64,000 bases of DNA. It comes from Apteryx mantelli (Eukaryota; Chordata; Aves; Apterygiformes; Apterygidae). The notes beneath the pieces are model-generated. The model was not told the DNA's origin and made no database searches. It saw only the letters and a list, made by a program, of their open reading frames with translations. The position numbers were made by a program, and so were the translations under genes. Numbering within the stretch: the stretch's first letter is position 1; each line of letters begins with the position of its first letter. The DNA lies in assembly GCF_036417845.1 (NCBI RefSeq), contig NC_090011.1:1612001-1676000 (forward strand), written 5' to 3'. This document shows positions 26,137-36,107 of the stretch, piece after piece.

Positions 26137-26940
26137 TCACCTGCCCGTCTTGCCTTTGAGCAGGTTCTTCCAATTCTTCGGCCGAGGCTGATACTGCCCA
26201 AGGCTACCAGGTGGTGCTTGCTCTGAATATGGGGGGGGACTATCTTTATCCTCCACAATTACTTTCAGGACTGAGTTAGCAGCGCTGGACATGGTGGCCA
26301 TGACCTGCACATGGTTGGCGGAGACCATGAGGGTCTCCTGGCATGCATGGAGTTTGGCTCGCTGGAAGGTGGTGCCATTAACGTTGCCAGTGGGCACGCT
26401 GTTGTACATCCTCTTGTAGACATCCTCCAAGTTGCCGAGGTGGGCTTTTTCCATGGAGATCTCCAGGGCAACCTCCATATAGAAAATGTTGTAGTCATAG
26501 GGGTTGGAAAAGAGGATGGCCAGTGTGAAGGTGTCTGCCTCATACACCAGGATCCCCACACTCCCCCGGAAGCTGAGCGCTACATTAGCAAATTGGCAGC
26601 TCTCCGTGGCACCAGGGGGGATCTTGGGACTGGGTGGTATATAGCTGTAGCCACTGTAGCAGTAGCTCCTGCAAGGAAAGCACAGTTGAGGAGGAAAGGG
26701 GAGAGCACTTGGACATATTTTACGTGCCCCAAGGAAAATACTCTGACTTCGGCACTCTGCATGAATCCTGGGTGTCCTCTCTGGCAATGTTTTTTCCACC
26801 CCTCGCATTCACCTCCCCCCTGTACCCTCTCACCTGCCAGGGAGCTGTTTATTGCAGCATTACCTGGGGGTATGCAGGGTCACATTCCGGGTTTTGTTGG
26901 CTATCTCAATTTCCACGCTCCGCACAAAAAGAGAGCTCAT
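26137..26940 (-). CDS. Actinoporin-like pore-forming protein with C-terminal PPPY extension
   Basis: Two exons, 26940-26864 and 26668-26137 (TGA), joined by a clean GT/AG intron in phase 2; 202 residues from the chosen Met. The body has the order of features of the actinoporin fold. An N-terminal beta strand (RSVEIEIANKTRNVT) leads to an aromatic-rich segment with SYCYSGYSYIPP, then PPGATESCQF. A central strand pair follows, with GILVYEADTFTLAILFSNPYDYN; the PYDYN loop is the family's lipid-headgroup region. Next is a helix ending YKRMYN. In the family these proteins bind sphingomyelin membranes and open pores, and animals use them as secreted toxins or intracellular effectors. After the fold there is an unusual proline-rich basic tail of about 40 residues with PPPYSE. 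There is no signal peptide from this Met. The frame stays open upstream to a Met at 27108, so an N-terminal helix of up to 56 more residues, or another exon, is possible. Confidence 0.8.
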
Positions 26941-28367
26941 CTCGGGCAGCGTCCAGATGTCTAGCGGGGAACAGAGGGTGGCTGCTCCAACCAGCTCTCT
27001 GGAGGAAGGCAGGCTCTGGAGAAGGAAACCACAGCGCTGACCAAAAGCAACCTTCTCATCACACCCAGGCAAAGTCCTCCCCTGGGCAGGGTGTGCTTGC
27101 GTCAACATTGTGACTTGTCAGTGACAAATTCAAGGGCAGGGCACTTTCGGACAGACAGTGCTGTTCTTGCGATTGCTTTCAAGGCAGAGCCCTGAATCTG
27201 CTGCAATTTGGTGTCATGATGGCAGGGATAGCATTAACTTAGAGAGCTTTTTCTGACTACCAGATGGAACTGTGAAGTTACATAGGACAGAGGTTCACCC
27301 TCTGTTTGGTAAAAAGCTGGAAGGAGCAATTAATTGCTGCGTGCCTAATGATAAACCGGGAAGGAAGCCCTCGCCCATGGCACAGATAAGCAGGCAGGAG
27401 GGTTTTCCTGGAGTCTCGCTGTAAATCCAGAGGCTGGAAGACCGACGGGTTGAGGCCGTGCATGTTCATGACCCGTTGCTTCGGCAGCTGCCAGCTGCAC
27501 AAGTTGCAGGGCGATCACAGGAGGAAAACTGCAAGGGAGGAAGATATTCGCATGTGGACATACACATATATGAAGGATACTTTGGCAGCAAGTGAATCTT
27601 AATGCTCCAAATGAGCAAATATTTATTTCACTTTAATACCTGCTGGCTGGGCACCTTCTCTCTGCTGTGTTTACTAGCATAGGCAACAAATGTCTCAGGT
27701 GCCCTGCATCCCCAAGATAAATCCTCTTGCTTATGGCGCGAGGGCGGTGAGTGGCAGAAGGAGGGCAGGACTCTCTTCATCACGTGTTTTCTTACATCTG
27801 GTCTTGGGAGGGCCCTTCACACACCCCAGAGGACACGACCAAAATGGGCGGGCAGGTGATAAAGTCACCCCACCCCAAAAGCTTCTCCGAGATCTCCAGG
27901 TGCCTCAGTGGCATCACAAGAGCCTTTTCCATCCCTCAGATAGAGCTGGAGCAGAGCCATTGAGCTCTGTTTTTCAGGGCTTGCATCCAAGCTTAGCGCC
28001 CTGGGGGAAGCTGTAAGTGCAAGGCAAGAGACTCACCCTCCCTCTTTCCAACCAAAGAAACAAGTCCTTTGAGTCCTGGCCGACCTCCACCCTGGAAGCT
28101 ATCTCACCTCCAGCTACCCCTCTTCACCCCACAGATGATCAGAGCATAGATCAGATATATGGGCCCACACTGACCCCCCCAACAACCTCTCTAAGGGCTT
28201 CGTTCGGTCCATGGTTGGCATCCCCGAGAGGCCCATCTGAGCTCAGAGAGCTCGTTCGAATCACTCCTCTCGAACCAGGCTCCTGGCAGAGCTGCTGCAC
28301 TGCAAAAAGCAAAGCAGCTGCCGTTGCACGAGCAGGCAGAGAAATGCATTCAGGCACGCCAGAAGTA
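26941..28367. other. Spacer, no gene recognised
   Basis: The - strand frame is open to 27108 and may add N-terminal residues to the actinoporin-like gene. Otherwise no domain or trusted splice chain is seen. A TTCGAATC at 28254 resembles a tRNA B box but has no tRNA around it. Confidence 0.4.
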
Positions 28368-28373
28368 TTTATT
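28368..28373 (-). terminator. Poly(A) signal of the hAT-derived gene
   Basis: TTTATT on the + strand, AATAAA on the - strand, about 220 nt beyond the stop codon at 28596. Confidence 0.6.
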
Positions 28374-28595
28374 TGCACAAGGTATCCACAAGAGCAAAAT
28401 CACCTCTCCTGCGGATTGCGTACAGCCCTTAAAAACACCGACAACTAATCCTTCCTGGTTGTCTGACTGATTAAAAAAAACAGAGATAGGGTCTATCGAT
28501 GCAGAACCATCTTTGTAAGCCACAGGCTTCCCGTTAGTCCGGCCAAGGGGACATCTTCCCCAGAAATGGCAGATCCATGCCTGGTCCTGTGGGCT

Positions 28596-30302
28596 TCACT
28601 TAAGGAAAAGTCCCCTTGGGAAGTCGGCCCCACAAGAGGGGATGGCGAAGAAAACCTGAGCCATCCTCAGGAGCTCCGAGTGGCCAGCCAAGCTGCGGGA
28701 GCTGCTGAAGAAGCGTACCCATTTCTGGTGGGTTTGCAGAGCGCCGAAATCGCTGATGCTTTTGCAGTCCCTCAGGAAGGTGATGAGGTGGCAGAACTGA
28801 TCGAAGCACTTACTGTCGTCCACCACGACCCCACGGTCCGCCAAGTACTTGATGCAGCCCTCCACGTCCTCCCATGACGGAGGCCCCCGCAGCTGCATCC
28901 ACTGGAAACAAGAGAGCGCGTCGAACTGCCCCGTTTGGGCGTCCAGGTACTCGACGAAAGCCACATAGAGGCCCTGCACGCAGCGGCAGAAGGCATCGCA
29001 CTGCCTGTCCCTCCCAGCGGCGCGCCTCTCTGCCAGCAGCTCCTTCACCCGCAGTGACATGAAGTTGTGGGCTCGGCGCTCCAGGAGGGTGCGACGGACC
29101 GAGGCCAGGATGCTGAGCACCTCTGAAAGAGAGTTGTCCTCCCTCACTAGGGTTTTGAGGTGCATGTCGAAGACGGCCACCTGCGAGGCCAGGTGCTGCA
29201 GATAGATCTCGCTGAAGTCGTCCTCGAAGAAACTCTTGATGGCAAAGGGGGGCTTGTTAAGGGAGAGGAAGAAAGACTTCAAGGCTGGGAATGCTTGGAG
29301 CAGCCGGGTGATCGCCGGGAGCAGCAGCAGCCAGGGCGTCCTGCCGTGATACAGCAACCGCCGGTACTCCCTTTTGGCAAACTCCAAGAAGTCCTTCAGC
29401 GGCTCTGTCCACACAGCATAGACAGAGACATAGGTGTAGATCTTCCAGACGATGGACTGGATGTCGACTTCCAGGCTATCTGCCCCGTGCTGGATGCAAT
29501 TGCTGAGGATGTGCGCGGGGCAGTCGGTGGCGATGAAAGCGCCTTTCAGCAGCTCCCGCAGCCCAGGGACGTTGGCCGGGACATCAGTCGGCCCCAGCCC
29601 CCCGAACATGGCGTTACGGCTGTCACCCACTATCGCGACGCACTTCTGACGCAGGCCGTGCCTTTCCAAGATCTCCCAAGCGAGCACGGCGGCAGTGGCG
29701 GCAGGCACCGGCTCGCCCGGCTCTGGCTCCACAGCCATCATCCTCATTTGCAGGCCACCCCTCTTCCAGTCAAAATACCGGATTTGGATGGGAAACGGCA
29801 TCCCTCCATCGCCGGCGCTGACACCCAGGGCCACCCCGCAGAACGGGACCCCATCCAGCAGGTCCCCCGCGCTGCGGTCGAGCCCAAAGGGAGCCAGCGC
29901 CTCCTCCAACCTCTCCTCGGTCTTGATCTGCAAGCCCAAGACATCTACGCCAGGCTCAGGAATCTTGGCCAAGCCAGGCGAGCCGGCCAGGGAGTTGCAG
30001 CAGTCCTGGAGCACAGTGGTGGAGAAGCCCAGGTCATTTTCGGATGCCACATCGAAGGGCTGGCAGTCAGCAGGGAGGAAGCAGCCGGCCAGCCTGGCCG
30101 CCGAGCCGCCCCCCAGCACGTTCCTCTTGTGCTTCATGGACTGCACGTGGGCTTCCAGGTCGAGGGAGCCCTTGTTGGCCACGGAGACGTAGGTGCCCCC
30201 CTGGCACACCAGGCACTCGGCCTCCCATCTCTCCCGGCCCACGCGGAAGCAGGGGTATTTGGCCTGGAGCTCCTCGGTAAATTTGCATTTCCGCTTCGGC
30301 AT
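28596..30302 (-). CDS. hAT-transposase-derived protein with N-terminal zinc finger, intact
   Basis: Single-exon frame of 568 residues from MPKRKCKF to a TGA. The start at 30302 is chosen because a good acceptor (polypyrimidine then AG, exon from 30326) sits 24 nt before it, so the upstream in-frame Met at 30506 is intronic. Residues 30-58 form a BED-like zinc finger, C-x2-C-x18-H-x5-H. A ribonuclease-H-like core follows: VAIVGDSRNAMFGGL around Asp 227, then DCPAHILSN at 260-268, the place of the hAT C-x-A-H-x-L motif. The C-terminal half resembles hAT-like proteins with KIYTYVSVY and LLPAITRLLQAFPALKSFF. No terminal inverted repeats were seen, and a long GC-rich frame without a break points to a domesticated host gene for DNA binding rather than a live transposon. 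The exact orthologue is not recognised. Confidence 0.8.
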   Translation of the reverse strand: MPKRKCKFTEELQAKYPCFRVGRERWEAECLVCQGGTYVSVANKGSLDLEAHVQSMKHKRNVLGGGSAARLAGCFLPADCQPFDVASENDLGFSTTVLQDCCNSLAGSPGLAKIPEPGVDVLGLQIKTEERLEEALAPFGLDRSAGDLLDGVPFCGVALGVSAGDGGMPFPIQIRYFDWKRGGLQMRMMAVEPEPGEPVPAATAAVLAWEILERHGLRQKCVAIVGDSRNAMFGGLGPTDVPANVPGLRELLKGAFIATDCPAHILSNCIQHGADSLEVDIQSIVWKIYTYVSVYAVWTEPLKDFLEFAKREYRRLLYHGRTPWLLLLPAITRLLQAFPALKSFFLSLNKPPFAIKSFFEDDFSEIYLQHLASQVAVFDMHLKTLVREDNSLSEVLSILASVRRTLLERRAHNFMSLRVKELLAERRAAGRDRQCDAFCRCVQGLYVAFVEYLDAQTGQFDALSCFQWMQLRGPPSWEDVEGCIKYLADRGVVVDDSKCFDQFCHLITFLRDCKSISDFGALQTHQKWVRFFSSSRSLAGHSELLRMAQVFFAIPSCGADFPRGLFLK

Positions 30303-30787
30303 GATCCGGGCAAGACTCGGCTCAGCCTGGAAGCAAGAAGAAGGAGAGTGAAAACCTGCAAAACAGTGCTCCTGTGGGTGTTCTCCCATCTCATACCCGT
30401 CGCCTGCATGGGGATGCTTGGATGCATCCCAAACGCCCCAGAGGCCTGTGAAACAAGCCCAAACATTTCTGCATCTATGGCAGAAGCTATCCCAAAATGG
30501 GCACAATCACAATTTGCAAGAGTTCAAGCACTTTGCATTGCCCAGCAGGTTGCACCCACCCTTGCCCAGGTGGGCGCCCGCAGGGACTCGCACCTAGAAA
30601 GCGCTGGCACCATGAGCCATGGAGCCAGATCCCACGCACAGCCCCGAAGGGGCTCAGGATCAGTCCGTTTCCCCAGCGGACCGGCAACGGGGTGGGATGC
30701 CGAGACGCGTGGCAGTGGAGGGAGGTGCCGGGAGCATCGCAGAGAGGCTCCACTGGGGAACAGAGGGCACCGAGGAAACCTGTCAGG

Positions 30788-31395
30788 AGGAGAGGAGGGA
30801 AGAGAAGGGGATGAGGAGGAGAGGGAGAGGGAGAGGGAGGGGAGGGGAGGGGAGGGGAGGGGAGAAGAAAAGAAGTGAGACATAAAGAAGGAAAGAAAAG
30901 TGAGAGAGAAAGAGAGGGAGAAAAGAAAGAAGAAAAGAAAGAAGAAAAGAAGGAAAAGAGGAAAGGGGAGAAAAACAAAAGAAGAGGAAACGGGAGAAAA
31001 ACAAAAGAAGAAGAAAAAGGAGAAAATGAAAGAAGAGGAAAAAGAGAAGAAAGAGAAAAAGAAAGAAAAGAGAAAAAAGAAAAGAGAAAAAGAAAGAAAA
31101 GAGAGAGAGAAAAGAGAGAAAGAAAAGACAGAAAAAAGAAAAGAGAGAAAAAAGAAAAGAGAAAAAGGAAAGAAAAGAAAAAGGAAAGAAGAGAAAAAAG
31201 AAAGAAAGAGAAAAGAAAACAAAGAAGAGGGAGAAAAGGGAGAAAGGAAAAATGGGGGGAGGGATAGAATGAAGAAAGTAGAGAGGAAGTGATGGAGAGA
31301 GGGAGGGAAAAAAACAGAAAGAAAAAAGTCAAAAAGAACAAGAGCGAGAGAGAGAAGAAGGACAGAAGAGAAAGAGAGGAAGGAGGAGGAGAGTT
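30788..31395 (+). repeat. 600-bp polypurine (GA) tract
   Basis: Almost only A and G on the + strand, built of AGAGAAAAAG- and GGAGGGGA-like words. Strong strand asymmetry is of the kind that can form triplex (H-) DNA. Long frames on both strands are low-complexity (Lys/Glu/Arg or Phe/Ser/Leu) and not genes. Confidence 0.9.
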
Positions 31396-31639
31396 TTTCA
31401 GGCAAAACTCACTTCTCAAACCTCCCTGCAAAGCAGCGCCGTTTCCACAGGGCCCCAGCGTGGGGGTCCGGAGCCCGGGCGCCCTCGGCCCGTCGCCCCC
31501 GGATGCTGCTCCCGCGCAGCCCGGTGGGCGCCAATGCTCGGCCCCGTGGAGACGGTTCCTGCTCCGCCGCCACCGCTGACCCAGGAAGCTCAACCCGCCC
31601 TGGGCACGGGGCCGCCGAGCAGGGAGGAAGCGAAAGCCC

Positions 31640-32935
31640 CAAACCCTTCCCGTACAGCGCTGTGCACCAACGACCGAGCCCGTCCCGTACAGCACCGTGC
31701 ACCAATGACCAAACTACCCCGTACAGCGCCGTGCACCAGCGACCAAACTACCCCGTGCAGCGCCGTGCACCAATGACCAAACCCATTCTATACAGCGCCG
31801 TGCACTGACAACCAAACCCATCCCGTGCAGCACTGTGCACTGATGATCAAACTACCCCAAACAGCGCTGCGCACCAACAACCAAACCCCTCACATACAGC
31901 GCCATGCACCAACGACCAAGCCCATCCCGTACAACACTGTGCACCGATGACCAAACCACCCCGTACAGCACCATGCACCGATGACCAAGCCCATCCTGTA
32001 CAGCGCTGTACACCAACGACCAAGCCCATCCTGTACAGCGCCGTGCAATGATGACCAAACCCTTCCCATACAGCACTGTGCACCGACGACCAAGCCCGTC
32101 CTGTACAGGGCCGTGCACCAACAACCAAAGCCCATCCCGTACAGCACAATGCACCAATGACCAAACTCATCCCGTACAGCACCGTGCACCAGCAATCAAA
32201 CCCCTCCTGTACAGGGCCGTGCACCAACAACCAAAGCCCATCCCGTACAGCACAATGCACCGATGACCAAACCATCCCATACAGCGCTGTGCACTGATGA
32301 CCAAACTTGTCCCGTACAGCGCCGTGCACCGATGACCAAACCATCCCGTACAGCGCCGTGCACCGATGACCAAACTTGTCCTGTACAGCACCATGCACTG
32401 ATGACCTAACTACCCTGCACAGCGCCATGCACCAACCAGCCAAACCTGTCCCATGCAGCGCTGTGCACCGACCGGCCAAACCTGTCCCATACAGCGCCAT
32501 GCACCGACGACCAAACTCCTCCTGTACAGCGCCAAGCACCGAAACCAACCCCCCCCCCGTACAGCACCGAGCACCCGCACCCCCAACCCTCCGTACAGCG
32601 CCGAGCACCCGCACCCCCAACCCCCCGTACACCGCCGAGCACCCGCACCCCCAACCCCCCCATACAGCGCCGAGCACCTGCACCCCCAACCCTCCGTACA
32701 GCGCCAAGCACCCGCACCCCCAACCCCCTGTACAGCGCCGAGCACCCGCACCCCCAACCCCCCCCGTACAGCGCCGAGCACCCGCACCCCCAACCCCCCC
32801 CGTACAGCGCCGAGCACCCGCACCCCCAACCCCCCCTGTACAGCGCCGAGCACCCGCACCCCCAACCCCCCCTGTACAGCGCCGCGCACCCGCACCCCCA
32901 ACCCCCCCCGTACAGCGCCGCGCACCCCACTCACC
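31640..32935. repeat. 34-bp minisatellite, two variants in series
   Basis: Unit of about 34 bp with core GTACAGCGCCG. From 31640 to about 32545 the units carry TGCACCAATGACCAAAC-type ends. From about 32546 to 32935 they carry GAGCACCCGCACCCCCAAC. The shared core shows one array that has drifted into two subtypes. Roughly 25 and 11 copies. Open frames through it are by-products. Confidence 0.9.
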
Positions 32936-32984
32936 GCACTCGGCCCCCACCGCCGCGGTCCCACGTGGGGGGGGGGGGCGTGTT

Positions 32985-33320
32985 CGCCCCGCCCCCTCCC
33001 CCTTCCCGTGAGGCCATTGGCCCGCCGCGCTGTCACTCTCGCCTCCGGCAGAGAGGGCGGGGCGGGGCCCTACCACGGGGCGGGCTCACCCCGCCCCCGC
33101 CCCGCTGCTCCTTCTTCTCTCTTTGCGATTGGTTCGTCTCACTGTCACTCCCGCTTTGTGACGGAGGAGCGGAGGAGCACCCTGCCCCCATGGGGCGTGA
33201 CCGTCTGCTCATAGCCCCGCCCCCTTTCTCCTTTCCTCCTTGCCATTGGCCGCCTTCATTGTCACTCCCGCCTCCTGCCCGAGGGGCGGGTAAAGACGCT
33301 CTTTAACGCGTTCGGCACCA
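32985..33320. promoter_or_regulatory. CpG island with three repeated CCAAT-box modules
   Basis: Three direct modules at about 33012, 33126 and 33243. Each has an inverted CCAAT box (ATTGG) followed some 15-25 nt later by TGTCACTC and CGCC. Then TTAACGCGTTCGGC at 33302. GC-rich and CpG-dense. A likely promoter for the hAT-derived gene to the left (its coding exon needs an upstream non-coding exon), possibly bidirectional. The same module recurs once at 44.65 kb. Confidence 0.6.
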
Positions 33321-33489
33321 CCTCTGGCAGGGAGGGCGGTTCCGGCCGTGTCTATCCGCGATTGACAGCGCGGACGCCCAATGGGCCGCGCTGCCGGGGG
33401 TTCCGGTCTCTGCGGAGAGGAAGCGCCCTGCGCCCCGCTGCCTGCCGCCGATACGGCGGCCGAGATGGGCCAAGGGGGTTTTGCGAGCT

Positions 33490-34080
33490 AGGTGGGGAGG
33501 GCGAGGGGAAATGGGGGGAGGGGCAGGGGGTGCAAGGGGAAGGAGGGTGCAAAGGGGAGGAGCGGGTAGGGGACTGAAGGGGGATGCAAATGGGAGGGGA
33601 TGCATGAGGGTGCAAGGGGAAGGTGCTGCAAAGGGGGGGTGCAAGGGGTTAGGGGCCTGAAGGGGGGTGCAAAGGGGTAGAGGGCTGATGGGTCCAAAGG
33701 GGAGGGGATGCATGGGGGTGCAAGGGAAGGGGGTGCAAGCAGATAGGGGGCTGCAAGGGTATGCAAAGGGGAGGGGGTGCAAGGGGAAAGGGAAGTGCAA
33801 GGGGAAGAGAGGTGCATGGGGGTGCAAGGGGAATGGGTGTATGGGGGTGCAAAGGGGAGGTGGGTGCAAAAGGGAGCAGGTGCAAAAATGAGAGGGTGCA
33901 TGGGGGCGAAAAGATGGGGGGGGTACAAGGGGGAGGAGGTGCACGGGGGTACAAAAGGGAGGGGGTGCAAAGGGAAGGAGGCTGCCTGGGTGCAAAGAGG
34001 AGGGTGCTGCATGGGGTGCAGAGCCCCGAGGGTTGCGGAGGGACTCGCACAGGGGCAGAGAGGGGTGGAGGGTGTGCTGG
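33490..34080 (+). repeat. G-rich minisatellite, GGTGCAAGGGG type
   Basis: Irregular units of 16-40 bp built from GGGTGCAAGGGGAAGG and GGTGCATGGGG. Similar sequence recurs at 44.83-45.24 kb, in both cases right after a CCAAT module. Confidence 0.8.
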
Positions 34081-34837
34081 GGTGGGCATCTGTGCAGGAT
34101 GAGGCCCCTTTCTGTAAGTCCCCGATGGGCCCTGGGTAGGTACCGTGACGTGAGCACCCAAGAACAGGCACCCATCCCCTGCAAGCACAAAAACTCTTTG
34201 CAAAAAGAGCCGCAAACCCTAAAAAAATCCCTTTGGGGCTCAGACAGCTTCATTCCCCTGGAAAAAAAAACACCGCTGCCAGACTCGGATGTGCGGCATA
34301 AACCTTTTTGCATCTAAGCTTGTCTGCTAGGGACTTCTTTGCAGATGAAAGGTGTAAATATGCTTTGGGTTTTGGTTGGATCTCCTAGAGGTTTGGTCTT
34401 TACAAGGGTCTGGGAACATCTCCAAAATCCACTGGGCTTGATACAGGGGAGAGGGTGCAAAGAAGGGACAGGCATAGGGAGAGAGCTGGAAGGGACATTG
34501 CAGGAGGGTTGGGGGGGGTGGGTTGTATTTTTCTTGGACAGGACGTATGTCCCGCAGGCAGGTAGGTGCAGGGAGCAAGAAGGTTTCCCCATCATGCCCA
34601 TCGGCCGCGGCGGAGGGTGCAAAATCAGCCGGGGGTACCGAGGGTGTGCAAGTGTCTGGGTACATTAATAAATGCAAGAGAAGGTCCACATCCTGCTGGC
34701 CAGGAGACATAAAAGAATTCAGGATTTGTGGTTTGTTGGAGTTTCTTGGGGATGTGCTGGGTGAGCGGGGTGTAAATCACTTTGGGATGGGAGCATCCTC
34801 AAATGCCCCGGGGGGAAGGGATCAGCCCTGGGGGCTG

Positions 34838-35735
34838 GGTGCTCAGGGCTGGATGCTCAGCCTGCAGGGGTGCTTAGGGCTGGGTGTTCATCCTGCAGGG
34901 GTGCTCAGGGCTGGGTGCTGGGTGCTCACCCTGCAGGATGCTCAGGGCTGGGTGTTCAGCCTGCGGGGGTGCTCAGGGCTGGGTGCTGGGTGCTCAGCCT
35001 GCAGGGGTGCTCAGGGTTGGGTATTCACCCTGCAGGGGTGCTCAGGGCTGGGTGTTCATCCTGCAGGGATGCTCAGGGCTGGGTGCTGGGTGCTCAGCCT
35101 GCAGGGGTGCTCAGGGCTGGGTGTTCAGCCTGCGGGGGTGCTCAGGGCTGGGTGCTGGGTGCTCACCCTGCAGGGATGCTCAGGGTTGGGTGTTCATCCT
35201 GCAGGGGTGCTCAGGGCTGGGTGCTGGGTGCTCAGCCTGCAGGATGCCCAGGGTTGGGTGCTCAGCCTGCAGGGATGCTCAGGGCTGGGTGTTCATCCTG
35301 CAGGGGTGCTCAGGGCTGGGTGCTGGGTGCTCAGCCTGCAGGATGCTCAGGGTTGGGTGCTCAGCCTGCAGGGGTGCTCAGGGCTGAGTGCTGGGTGCTC
35401 AGCCTGCAGGATGCTCAGGGTTGGGTGCTCACCCTGCAGGGATGCTCAGGGCTGGGTGCTGGGTGCTCAGCCTGCAGGGATGCTCAGGGCTGGGTGTTCA
35501 GCCTGCGGGGGTGCTCAGGGCTGGGTGCTGGGTGCTCACCCTGCAGGATGCTCAGAGTTGGGTGCTCAGCCTGCAGGGATGCTCAGGGCTGGGTGTTCAT
35601 CCTGCAGGGATGCTCAGGGCTGGGTGTTCAGCCTGCGGGGGTGCTCAAGGCTGGGTGCTGGGTGCTCACCCTGCAGGATGCTCAGGGCTGCGTGCTCACC
35701 CTGCAGGGATGCTCAGGGCTGGGTGCTGGGTGCTC
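34838..35735 (+). repeat. 31/39-bp minisatellite with CTGCAG in each unit
   Basis: About 25 units alternating between roughly 31 bp and 39 bp. They differ by one extra GCTGGGTG; core GCTCAGGGCTGGGTG and CAGCCTGCAGG. All three + frames are open across it, giving artefact frames of up to 447 codons. Confidence 0.9.
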
Positions 35736-35859
35736 AGCCCCACTGCGTGCATCCCAAACCCCCCATGCACAGGGGGGGCCGCAAGACCCTTCCCACACAC
35801 ACCCCCGGGCCGCACTGCAGCACCCACGGGTGCATTGCACCACCCCCTCGCCCGGCCAG

Positions 35860-36100
35860 GGCTTAACCCTTTGCCTTCCCCGGGTGCCAGCGAAGGGCTG
35901 GGAAGGGTTAAAGCACCCTCCTGCCTCTGAGTGACAGCGATGGCGGCCAGTCCCGGCTGCTGGAGCCCGGGTCCCCCGCGGGGGGGGCGCCGGGCCCGGC
36001 CGCTCCGGCCCTTTGTGTCGGGCAGCCCCTGCGAGCCGGGCGCTGCGGGGCGTGCAGCGCCGAGCACCCCGCCAGGTGCGGCGGGGCACGTCGCGTGGTT
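35860..36100 (+). promoter_or_regulatory. CpG island upstream of the SCAN zinc-finger gene
   Basis: CpG-dense stretch with GCTTAACCCTTTG, GAGTGACAGCGATGGCGGC and long GC runs. A candidate promoter and first exon for the SCAN gene, whose coding exon at 38.0 kb begins with a splice acceptor. No TATA box. Confidence 0.45.
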
Positions 36101-36107
36101 TTGCTCG

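Noticed and set aside
28240-28290. Possible tRNA (TTCGAATC, B-box-like)
   Set aside because: No A box at the right distance and no cloverleaf stems visible.
30303-30506. N-terminal extension of the hAT-derived protein from an upstream Met
   Set aside because: A clear acceptor lies between this Met and MPKRK, and the extension has no conserved features.
29160-30878. 572-codon + strand frame
   Set aside because: Antisense shadow of the GC-rich hAT-derived gene; no family features.
30487-31695. 402-codon - strand frame rich in Phe/Ser/Leu
   Set aside because: Translation of the polypyrimidine strand of the GA tract; low complexity, no domain.
31640-32935. CRISPR-like regular repeat
   Set aside because: Units are contiguous variants without unique spacers, in a eukaryotic context.
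31847-33076. 409-codon - strand frame with CTGGVGGAGARR-type repeats
   Set aside because: Reading through the 34-bp minisatellite; no conserved sequence outside the repeat.
34523-35866. 447-codon + strand frame with repeated GCSGLG and LRAGC blocks
   Set aside because: All three frames are open across the minisatellite; a by-product of a stop-free repeat unit.
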